From Dechloromonas sp. (GTDB lineage: Bacteria > Pseudomonadota > Gammaproteobacteria > Burkholderiales > Rhodocyclaceae): 9,701 nt of DNA. Every line of letters starts with the position of its first letter. The stretch's first letter is position 1. The notes under the pieces were generated by a model that had not been told where the DNA came from, did not search any database, and was given only the letters and a program-made list of their open reading frames with translations. This document shows, piece after piece, positions 1 through 5,541 of the stretch. The translations under genes and the position numbers were made by a program. The stretch is taken from contig JAFLDQ010000136.1 in NCBI GenBank assembly GCA_017302355.1, positions 1 to 9,701 on the forward strand. Reading direction: 5' to 3'.

Positions 1-186
1 CTCGGCAAGAGCGCCGTCGCCGTGCGCATCGGCAAGGGCATGTTCTACAGGCAACTGGAAATGGGCCTGAGCGAAGCCTACGACTACGCCAGCGAGGTGA
101 TGGCCTGCAACATGATGAGCGAGGATGCCGCTGAAGGCATCGACGCCTTCATGCAGAAGCGCCCGCCACGGTACCAGGGCCGCTGA
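1..186 (+). CDS. Enoyl-CoA hydratase/isomerase (crotonase family), C-terminal 61 residues
   Basis: This is the 3' end of a gene that begins before the window; frame 1 is open from base 1 to the TGA at 184-186. The readable part contains VRIGKGMFYRQLEMGL, then a helix (SEAYDYASEVMACNMMSEDA) and the ending EGIDAFMQKRPPRY. This is the usual C-terminal trimerisation-helix region of crotonase-family enoyl-CoA hydratases, in which an acidic EGI.AF..KR.P motif precedes the terminus. Family members hydrate trans-2-enoyl-CoA in beta-oxidation or related acyl-CoA routes in the cytoplasm. The oxyanion-hole and catalytic Glu residues lie upstream of the window, so substrate class cannot be told. The gene ends seven bases before the stop codon of the convergent gene on the other strand, and no clear terminator fits in that gap. 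Confidence 0.85.
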   Translation, partial: LGKSAVAVRIGKGMFYRQLEMGLSEAYDYASEVMACNMMSEDAAEGIDAFMQKRPPRYQGR

Positions 187-193
187 ACGCCCG

Positions 194-728
194 TCAGCGC
201 TGCGCGTGGCCGGTCAGCTCGTAGCGCTCGTGTTTGGACAGTTTGCCGCTGGCGAAGCGCGTGCGGGATTCATGCACGATGTAGCGCCGCACTTCCGGGG
301 ACATCCAGAACTGGTTGTAAACGCTGACCCCGACCTTGTCGCCCTGGCTCCAGCCAATCCCTTCGATGTGGAAGGCCTCGAAGCTGCCCGCCGGAACGGT
401 GATCCGCTCCCAAGCGACGACCCAGTCCTCGATTCCCGGTGATTTCGCTGACGACCAGCGTGAACTTGCGGATCTCCTGGTTGGTCTCCAGATTCAGATG
501 CGGATAGGCGAACCGGTCGCCCGGCTTGAGTCGCGTATCGGCCTCGGCTGTCCCCTGCGAATTCGGGTTCTGTGCGCTCGATGCGATCCCGATCTTGCGC
601 TCGGTAGAACCTGGTCCAGCCGCAACCGGGCGATCTTGGACGAGAGGGCGCTTGGGTACTGGGTTGCTCCAGGAACGATCGCCCGCTTCCTTGCCCACGA
701 GGTGACCACAAAGGATAGGCGGGGGCAA
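194..728 (-). pseudogene. Frameshifted gene for a conserved hypothetical protein (beta-rich, DUF3108-like style)
   Basis: Two reading frames on the minus strand join into one plausible protein of about 177 residues if one base is skipped near 434. The upstream frame reads TRLKPGDRFAYPHLNLET and then EIRKFTLVVSEITG. The downstream frame continues IEDWVVAWERITVPAGSFEA, then FHIEG, then NQFWMSPEVRRYIVHESRTR and ends at the TGA at 194-196. The pattern PGDRF.Y ... V.VPAGSFEA..IE ... W.SPEVRRY resembles a widespread group of uncharacterised bacterial, often periplasmic, proteins in which a VPAGTF.A motif precedes a W.aPEvgr strand. This is recognition of style only. The start is uncertain: the frame is open from the stop codon at 807, no ATG is present, and TTG at 726-728 is the first start-like codon. 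No signal peptide is evident. The break may be a true mutation or a one-base sequencing error. Confidence 0.55.
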
Positions 729-806
729 TTCCGCACGACCGACCGTACCGAACTGGTGTCGTTTATGCCGGGAAAGTGATTCAAGCCGGAAGCAGCCGCC
801 GACTGC

Positions 807-1193
807 TTACCAGTGGTGGGCCTGGATATCGGCAAAAAACTGGAAGTCCTCGACGAAGGCGGCGCCGGAAAACGGCCTGCCAGCCAGCAGTTGCTGCTCA
901 CGAAACTCGCGCAGCAGGCCGGCGGGGATATCGCAGTAGCGGACGAACTTGCCGTCGCAGCGCGGCAGCCCCTCGCCCTCCCCGGCGAGCGACCAGACCG
1001 GAACGACGGCGTCGGCGCAGGCCACTTCACCGGCGCGCCGCAGTGGTATTTGCAGCACGCGATCGCCCTGCGCCCATCGCCACCATATTGCGGACCGGCT
1101 TTCGATGCCGGGGACGCCTCTGCCATTGTTTCCCAACGGTGAAGACTGAGTGGCCTGCTGGAGACCCAGGTTCTGGTTCAGCGAAGTATCCAT
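807..1193 (-). CDS. Hypothetical protein, 128 residues
   Basis: The ATG at 1191-1193 is preceded by AAGGAG six bases upstream, which decides it over the longer frame that opens at 1241. Codon use is GC-rich at third positions, as expected of a real gene. The protein is soluble, with no signal peptide or membrane segment. A polar N-terminus (MDTSLNQNLGLQQATQ) of about 30 residues is followed by a Trp/Arg-rich stretch (SAIWWRWAQGDRVLQI), then a compact C-terminal part: GKFVRYCDIPAGLLREFREQ followed by an aromatic tail ending in FADIQAHHW. The C-terminal part faintly recalls KTSC-type small domains (aromatic strand, Y..iP, helix), but the diagnostic residues are absent and I do not assign it. 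It is transcribed away from the SulP gene. The frameshifted gene lies 78 bases downstream in the same frame as this gene's N-terminal part, so they may share a transcript. Confidence 0.7.
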   Translation of the reverse strand: MDTSLNQNLGLQQATQSSPLGNNGRGVPGIESRSAIWWRWAQGDRVLQIPLRRAGEVACADAVVPVWSLAGEGEGLPRCDGKFVRYCDIPAGLLREFREQQLLAGRPFSGAAFVEDFQFFADIQAHHW

Positions 1194-1199
1194 GTCGAA

Positions 1200-1205
1200 C
1201 TCCTT
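1200..1205 (-). promoter_or_regulatory. Ribosome binding site of the 128-residue protein
   Basis: The minus strand reads AAGGAG six bases before the ATG at 1193. This strong match fixes the start and excludes the 16 extra N-terminal residues of the longer open frame. Confidence 0.8.
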
Positions 1206-1253
1206 GTCCCGACAGGCTAGCCGCCCGCAACCGGAGAGCAAAGCACAAGACCG

Positions 1254-1276
1254 CGTGAAGTGCGAAATACTTCACG
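1254..1276. promoter_or_regulatory. Operator-like dyad in the divergent intergenic region
   Basis: CGTGAAGT (1254-1261) and ACTTCACG (1269-1276) form a perfect 8-base inverted repeat with a 7-base centre. It lies 61 bases upstream of the minus-strand gene start and 151 bases upstream of the SulP start. A 10-base inverted repeat, GCAACCGGAG (1227-1236) and CTCCGGTTGC (1330-1339), flanks it on both sides. The arm length and A/T-containing centre suit a dimeric regulator site, though a transcript hairpin is equally possible. No regulator gene is adjacent. Confidence 0.4.
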
Positions 1277-1361
1277 GTCGACGGAAGATACCGGCTCCCG
1301 TCATCGCGGCAGGCGGAGATGGCAAGCGGCTCCGGTTGCCGCTCCCTCGGACCGCCACGTT

Positions 1362-1389
1362 TTGCTGGTGCAACTGTGGAAGGTAGTAT
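1362..1389 (+). promoter_or_regulatory. Weak candidate sigma-70 promoter for the SulP gene
   Basis: TTGCTG (1362-1367) and TAGTAT (1384-1389) are separated by 16 bases and lie about 40 bases before the SulP start. They match consensus at three and four of six positions. This AT-richer patch (AGGTAGTATATTT) stands out in the GC-rich intergenic region, which is the main reason for suggesting it. Confidence 0.25.
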
Positions 1390-1426
1390 ATTTCGGGTTT
1401 GCACCTTTCCGCCGGGAGCCTGACCC

Positions 1427-3166
1427 ATGAACTTGGCCTCGTTTTCCAAGCGCCTGCAATCCGGACTGCCTCTGCTCGCCACGCTCAGGGAGTATCGCCT
1501 CGCATGGCTGAGCAAGGATGCGATTGGCGGCCTTACCGCCTGCATCGTCTCGATTCCGTCGGTCATCGCCTATGCCGAGCTGGTGCACATGCCGGCGATC
1601 ACCGGTCTCTATGCGGCGCTGGCGGCAGCGATTGGCTACGCCCTGTTCTCCAGTTCACGACACGTCATCGCCGGTCCGGATGCGGCCATCGGGCTGCTGG
1701 CGGGTTCGGCGATCCTGCCGCTTTCCGGCGGCGACCCGGCGCGCATCGCCATGCTGGCGGCCGTCCTCGGCCTGCTCTCGGGCGCCGTCCTGATCCTCGC
1801 GGCGCGCCTGAAGCTGGGGGTCATCGCCGACCTGCTGTCGCGGCCAGTGCTGATCGGCTACCTGAACGGCGCCTCGCTGGTCCTGATCGCGACACAGCTG
1901 GGCAAGATGTTCGGCATCAAGACCGAAGGCGAGGAGTTCTTCGAGATCGTTCTCACCGTCGTCGAGAAGCTGCCCGAGACGCACCTGCCGACTTTCGCCT
2001 TCGGCGCCGTCCTCGTCGGCCTGCTCGTGGCGCTCGCCCGCTGGCTGCCGCGCGTTCCCGGCGCGCTGGCCGTCTGCGCGGTGGCGATCGCCGTCACCTT
2101 CGCGCTCGATCTCGGCAGCCACGGCGTGGCGCTGGTCGGCCAGGTGCCTTCGGGCGTGCCGCATCTGGCGATCCCCACGCTGCGCTGGTCGGACGTCGCG
2201 GCGCTGGCGCCGGCGGCGGTGGCGATCGCCTTTCTCGCATTTTCCGACGGCATCCTGCTGGCCCAGACCTTCGCCGAGAAGAACGGCTACGAGGTCCATC
2301 CGAACCGCGAACTGGTCGCGCTCGGCTCGGCCAACATCCTCGCCGGGCTCTGGCAGGGCTTTCCGGTATCCGCCAGCCAGTCCCGGACGTCGATCGTCGA
2401 TTCGGCGGGCGGCAAGTCACAGGTGGCGCAGCTGGTGCTGGCCGCGGGCTTGCTCGTCTTCCTGTTCTTCCTGACCGGGCTGATCGCCCTGCTGCCCAAG
2501 GTGGCGCTCGGCGCCATCCTGATCGTTACCGCCATCGGCATGCTCGAGGTGGCGTCGCTTTCGGCCCTGTACAAGGTCGACCGCATCGAGTTCGCGATCG
2601 GCATGGGCGTCACCCTGGCGATCCTGATCGCCGGCGTCGTGCCGGGGATCATTCTCGGCCTGCTGCTGTCGCTGATCTCGGTGCTCGTGGAAATCTCGCG
2701 CCCCGACGACGCCGTGCTGCGCCGGCTCAAGAGCGACGGCAAGTTCCACCATTGCGCCGAGGACGACGACGCCGAAAGCATTCCCGGGCTGCTGGTCTAC
2801 CGGCTGTACGCGCCGCTGATCTTCGCCAATGCGCGGCATGTCGTGACACGCATCCGGACGCTGGTCGCCACGGCCGATCCGCCGGTGAAATGGCTGGTGA
2901 TCGACGCCCAGGCGATTCACGACATGGACGTCACGGCGGCGCAGCGCTTCGCCGAACTGCACCAGGAACTGGCCGAGGACGGGGTTGACGTGAAGATCGC
3001 GGATGCCCCGCGGCCCTTCCTCGACGAGCTCGCCCGCGTCGGACTCTCCGAGGAGATCGGCAGGCAGGATTTCTTCGTCTCGGTCAAGAAGGCCGCCGAG
3101 GCCTTCGAGCGGAAGTACGGCGTCGGGGCTCCGGAGGCGGACAGGCAGCCGCTCCCGGCCCCGTGA
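1427..3166 (+). CDS. SulP-family inorganic anion transporter with C-terminal STAS domain
   Basis: The 579-residue product has the normal length and architecture of a bacterial SulP (SLC26-type) transporter. A short cytoplasmic N-terminus (1-30) is followed by a hydrophobic core of about 10-14 membrane segments (about 32-425). It includes the family-typical first segments (GGLTACIVSIPSVIAYAELV, then GLYAAL near 60) and SASQSRT with the following GGKSQVAQL (315-337). An acidic linker with EDDD near 445 leads to a STAS domain at about 453-560 (LLVYRLYAPLIFANAR ... DMDVTAAQRFAELHQELA). Family members carry sulfate, bicarbonate, dicarboxylates or chloride in the inner membrane. Sequence alone does not fix the substrate, so sulfate should not be assumed. 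The ATG at 1427 follows GGGAG by about nine bases. The gene stands alone: divergent from its upstream neighbour and convergent with the caspase gene, 86 bases away. Confidence 0.93.
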   Translation: MNLASFSKRLQSGLPLLATLREYRLAWLSKDAIGGLTACIVSIPSVIAYAELVHMPAITGLYAALAAAIGYALFSSSRHVIAGPDAAIGLLAGSAILPLSGGDPARIAMLAAVLGLLSGAVLILAARLKLGVIADLLSRPVLIGYLNGASLVLIATQLGKMFGIKTEGEEFFEIVLTVVEKLPETHLPTFAFGAVLVGLLVALARWLPRVPGALAVCAVAIAVTFALDLGSHGVALVGQVPSGVPHLAIPTLRWSDVAALAPAAVAIAFLAFSDGILLAQTFAEKNGYEVHPNRELVALGSANILAGLWQGFPVSASQSRTSIVDSAGGKSQVAQLVLAAGLLVFLFFLTGLIALLPKVALGAILIVTAIGMLEVASLSALYKVDRIEFAIGMGVTLAILIAGVVPGIILGLLLSLISVLVEISRPDDAVLRRLKSDGKFHHCAEDDDAESIPGLLVYRLYAPLIFANARHVVTRIRTLVATADPPVKWLVIDAQAIHDMDVTAAQRFAELHQELAEDGVDVKIADAPRPFLDELARVGLSEEIGRQDFFVSVKKAAEAFERKYGVGAPEADRQPLPAP

Positions 3167-3167
3167 A

Positions 3168-3179
3168 CGGCGGCCGCCG
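3168..3179. repeat. 12-base perfect palindrome after the SulP stop
   Basis: CGGCGGCCGCCG begins two bases after the SulP TGA, in the 86-base gap between convergent genes. It could form only a short stem and has no following T-run, so it is a poor terminator. I saw no better terminator in the gap. Confidence 0.3.
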
Positions 3180-3252
3180 GCTCAGCAGGCCGGTTGACCC
3201 CGTCGCTTGATCAGCTGCCTGCTTCGCCCCGGCGCGACCGGCGTGACCCGGA

Positions 3253-4119
3253 TCAATAGAGGATCGCCTGCGTCCGGTTGGTGGCATTTCCTTCGAGCTG
3301 CGGCGTCTGCGCAAAGCCGGATTTCATCAGGGCGCGCACCTTGGCGACGACCTCCTTGCGCGACAGCTTGTTCTTCGTGTCGCGCATGACCTTGACGAAA
3401 TAATAGGTGAAGGCGCCGTTGTAGCGCCCGCCGAAATAAGCGTCCGCGCTGGTCTGGTTGGCCTTGCAGCCGGTCCACAGGAGGTGGTGGGCGCCCGCGA
3501 CGGCGGCCTTGTTCGCGCTCTTCGCTCCCTTCTTCGCGGCGGGCGCCGGACGCTCCAGGGTGAAACCGCGCATCCTCGCGGTCTTCTCGCCGAACTCGTG
3601 GTCGGGCGGCGCGACATAACGGGCGCGCGGCGCATGCAGTCCGAACTCGGCGCCGCGCAGGCCGCTGCCGCTGTGGCAGGTATCGAGATAGACCTCGAGC
3701 AGGACGCCGGCTGGCAACTGCACGAACAGGTCGTGGAACTCGTCGTCGCTGATGATGTGCGCGGGATCCCAGGCTCCGGCCTTTTCGGCGATGTCGTAGG
3801 GAACGAAAGCCTCGTCCTTGCCGTCGGGCTCGTCGCCGCTGGCGTCGTTCATCTGGGTGCCGTGCGAGGAAAGACTGAACACCAGATAGCTCAGCTTGCC
3901 GGCCTTGGCGTCGGCCACCATCGCCGTGAGCTGCGACATGATGTTGGCTTTGGTCGCCTGCGCATCGGAGATCACCGTCATCTCCGTCGCCTTGAAACCG
4001 AGCAGATCCTTGTACAGGGCGGCCATGTCCTTGGCGTCGTTGACGCAGCCGTTGAGGGTGAACTGGGAGTAGTTTGCAAACTTGTTGATGCCCACGAAGA
4101 GCGCCTTCTTGCCAGCCAT
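3253..4119 (-). CDS. Caspase-like (peptidase C14) protease, orthocaspase type
   Basis: The 288-residue product is a compact caspase-fold cysteine peptidase. The p20-like part starts directly with KKALFVGINKF (4-14) and LNGCVNDAKDM (22-32). The catalytic His is in SLSSHGTQ (His86) and the catalytic Cys in YLDTCHSG (Cys149), each after a hydrophobic strand. DGKDEAFVPYD (99-109) is the usual acidic block after the His loop. After an Ala/Lys-rich linker (about 191-210) comes a p10-like part with CKANQTSADA (218-227) and GAFTYYF (235-241). Bacterial members typically cleave after Arg or Lys and often mature by self-cleavage in a linker. Neither a signal peptide nor a membrane segment is visible, so it should act in the cytoplasm. 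No extra effector or sensor domain is attached. The start at 4119 is set by a good ribosome site; the frame stays open to 4209, but the added residues are Ala/Pro-rich and lack such a site. Confidence 0.92.
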   Translation of the reverse strand: MAGKKALFVGINKFANYSQFTLNGCVNDAKDMAALYKDLLGFKATEMTVISDAQATKANIMSQLTAMVADAKAGKLSYLVFSLSSHGTQMNDASGDEPDGKDEAFVPYDIAEKAGAWDPAHIISDDEFHDLFVQLPAGVLLEVYLDTCHSGSGLRGAEFGLHAPRARYVAPPDHEFGEKTARMRGFTLERPAPAAKKGAKSANKAAVAGAHHLLWTGCKANQTSADAYFGGRYNGAFTYYFVKVMRDTKNKLSRKEVVAKVRALMKSGFAQTPQLEGNATNRTQAILY

Positions 4120-4126
4120 GATCTTT

Positions 4127-4132
4127 CTCCTT
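4127..4132 (-). promoter_or_regulatory. Ribosome binding site deciding the caspase start
   Basis: The minus strand carries AAGGAG seven bases before the ATG at 4119. This supports the 288-residue form over a 318-residue form starting at 4209, and makes the protein begin right at the first strand of the caspase fold. Confidence 0.8.
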
Positions 4133-4169
4133 CCGATGCCGCGGCCAAGGGAATTTGCGATGGTGACTC

Positions 4170-4191
4170 GCGGCGCCGCGGCAGGCGCCGC
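4170..4191 (-). promoter_or_regulatory. Perfect 8-base GC hairpin in the caspase leader
   Basis: GCGGCGCC (4170-4177) and GGCGCCGC (4184-4191) are exact inverted repeats around a 6-base loop. The hairpin sits 51-72 bases upstream of the caspase start. If the promoter proposed at 4198-4226 is used, it would form at the very 5' end of the mRNA, where such stems can affect stability or translation. Confidence 0.4.
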
Positions 4192-4197
4192 TGCCGC

Positions 4198-4226
4198 ATT
4201 GTCCGGCAATCTCCGGCCAGCCGCAA
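4198..4226 (-). promoter_or_regulatory. Weak candidate sigma-70 promoter for the caspase gene
   Basis: On the minus strand, TTGCGG (4226-4221) and GACAAT (4203-4198) are exactly 17 bases apart, matching consensus at three and four of six positions. It is the best-spaced pair I found upstream of this gene, but chance matches of this quality are common. Confidence 0.25.
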
Positions 4227-4403
4227 CGAGCGCCGACGTCCCGGGCGAGCCGGTGACAGTTCAAGCGGCACGGCAAGGCGAGGACGACGAAGCCACGGTT
4301 GGTGCGGAAACGGACTTGGCCACCTGCCGGCCACTGCCCCACCGTTCGCGCCTGCCATCGTGTAGACTGGCCAAGTGGCCGCGCCGGGTCCGATGGCCCG
4401 GAT

Positions 4404-4416
4404 CGTTGCCGCAACG
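4404..4416. promoter_or_regulatory. Operator-like 13-base dyad upstream of the patatin gene
   Basis: CGTTGC and GCAACG flank a single central base, giving a tight palindrome 62 bases before the patatin start. A second dyad, GGCCA-AG-TGGCC, lies at 4369-4380. Either could bind a regulator of the patatin/GntP operon. No regulator gene is adjacent. Confidence 0.35.
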
Positions 4417-4478
4417 GACCGCGGACGCCGCGGGCGGGGCCCATGTCCAGAAATGTCTTCAGCGAAGGATGGTGAACG

Positions 4479-5537
4479 ATGACTGCTTCAAAAAACGATA
4501 CGCGAGCCGGCGACCCCTGCCGGGAACCGGTTCTTGTCGATCTCGCCCTGCAAGGCGGCGGCGCGCATGGCGCCTATACCTGGGGCGTGCTCGATCGCTT
4601 GCTGGAGGAGCCCTGGCTCAAGTTCGACGGCATTTCCGGAACTTCGGCCGGCGCGATGAATGCGGCCGTGATGGCGTATGGTCTGGAGGAAGGCGGAGTG
4701 GCGGGCGCCAGGGACGCCCTCGCCGGCTTCTGGCGGCGCGTCGCCGATGCCGCGCTGCTCAGCCCCTTCCGCCGCGGACCGCTCGAGATACTGACCGGGC
4801 AATGGACGCTCGACTATTCGCCGGCCTTCGTCGCGGCGGATATCGCGGCCCGTCTCTTTTCGCCCTACACCGTCAACGTCGGCGGCGGCAATCCGCTGCA
4901 GAAGGTGCTCGAGGAAAGCATCGACTTCGGCAAGCTGGCCAAGGCGAGGACCAAGCTCTTCATCACCGCCACCAATGTCCATACCGGACGCGGCCGCATT
5001 TTCCGCAACGCCGACATGACGCCCGAGGTGCTGCTCGCCTCGGCCTGCCTGCCGACCATGTTCCAGTCCGTCGAGATCGACGGCGAACCCTACTGGGATG
5101 GCGGCTTCACCGGCAACCCGACGATCACGCCGCTGATCCGCGAATGCAACTCCACCGACACCATCCTGGTGTCGATCAACCCGATCGAGCGGCCGGGAAC
5201 GCCGCGCACGGCGATGGAAATCCAGAACCGCCTGAACGAGATTTCGTTCAATTCACCGCTGATCAAGGAGTTGCGCATGGCGGCGCTGCTGCGCCAGGTG
5301 GCCGACCCCGGCAGCGGCGAGGGCGCCGTCTGGGCAAAGATGCGCATCCACCGCGTGGCCGGCGAGGAAATCATGCTCCAGCTCGGCTATTCGTCGAAAC
5401 TCCTGGCGGAATGGGCCTTCTTCGAAATGCTGCGGGACGAAGGGCGGCGCGCCGCCGAAACCTTCCTCGAGACGTTTGGCGACGACATCGGCGTGCGGTC
5501 GACCCTCAATATCGACCATCTATTGACGGAGGTCTGA
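4479..5537 (+). CDS. Patatin-like phospholipase family protein
   Basis: The 352-residue product is a cytoplasmic patatin-fold acyl hydrolase with an intact Ser-Asp dyad. The oxyanion-hole glycine motif is LALQGGGAHGAYTWGVLDRL (22-41). The nucleophile Ser56 lies in GISGTSAGAM (GxSxG at 54-58). The catalytic Asp207 lies in YWDGGFTGNP (DGG at 207-209). LASACLPTMFQSVEIDGEPY (186-205) is the conserved stretch before the DGG. Family members hydrolyse lipid acyl esters or other acyl esters; no signal peptide or membrane anchor is visible. The C-terminal 120 residues (NPIERPGTPRT, then helices to DHLLTEV) lack a recognised extra domain. AAGGA nine bases upstream supports the ATG at 4479. The gene ends four bases before the GntP start, whose ribosome site lies inside this reading frame, so the two are translationally coupled. 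That suggests the hydrolase acts on what the permease brings in, or on a storage ester, instead of serving as a toxin. Confidence 0.92.
   Translation: MTASKNDTRAGDPCREPVLVDLALQGGGAHGAYTWGVLDRLLEEPWLKFDGISGTSAGAMNAAVMAYGLEEGGVAGARDALAGFWRRVADAALLSPFRRGPLEILTGQWTLDYSPAFVAADIAARLFSPYTVNVGGGNPLQKVLEESIDFGKLAKARTKLFITATNVHTGRGRIFRNADMTPEVLLASACLPTMFQSVEIDGEPYWDGGFTGNPTITPLIRECNSTDTILVSINPIERPGTPRTAMEIQNRLNEISFNSPLIKELRMAALLRQVADPGSGEGAVWAKMRIHRVAGEEIMLQLGYSSKLLAEWAFFEMLRDEGRRAAETFLETFGDDIGVRSTLNIDHLLTEV
5528..5532 (+). promoter_or_regulatory. Ribosome binding site of the permease inside the patatin gene
   Basis: GGAGG lies nine bases before the ATG at 5542 and overlaps the last codons of the patatin gene, whose TGA is at 5535-5537. 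This arrangement is typical of translational coupling. Confidence 0.75.
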
Positions 5538-5541
5538 CGCC

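Larger units (their letters stand above)
4120..4478. other. 359-base divergent intergenic region between caspase and patatin genes
   Basis: No gene is convincing here. On the caspase side are a ribosome site, a perfect GC hairpin (4170-4191) and a weak minus-strand promoter (4198-4226). On the patatin side are two dyads: GGCCA-AG-TGGCC (4369-4380) and CGTTGC-C-GCAACG (4404-4416). An unpaired -10-like TAGACT lies at 4363-4368. GGCCAC also occurs twice in direct orientation near 4319 and 4330. The patatin ribosome site is AAGGA at 4465-4469, nine bases before the ATG. Confidence 0.6.

Noticed and set aside
1293..1420. GGCTCCCG (1293-1300) complementary to CGGGAGCC (1413-1420), which covers the SulP ribosome site
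   Set aside because: An 8-base GC-rich match across more than 110 bases is easily due to chance, and the upstream copy probably lies before the transcription start.
1399..2988. A 529-codon open frame on the plus strand overlapping the SulP gene
   Set aside because: It is a shifted frame of the SulP gene. The product is Arg/Gly/Ala-rich noise, while the SulP frame shows continuous membrane segments and a STAS domain.
4120..4209. A 30-residue N-terminal extension of the caspase
   Set aside because: It has no ribosome site at 4209, its residues are Ala/Pro/Arg-rich, it lies under the proposed promoter and hairpin, and the ATG at 4119 has an excellent AAGGAG.
3182..4444. A 420-codon minus-strand frame over the caspase gene, and a plus-strand frame at 3484-4365
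   Set aside because: Both are shadows. Only the frame from 4119 to 3253 carries the His and Cys motifs and a matching ribosome site.
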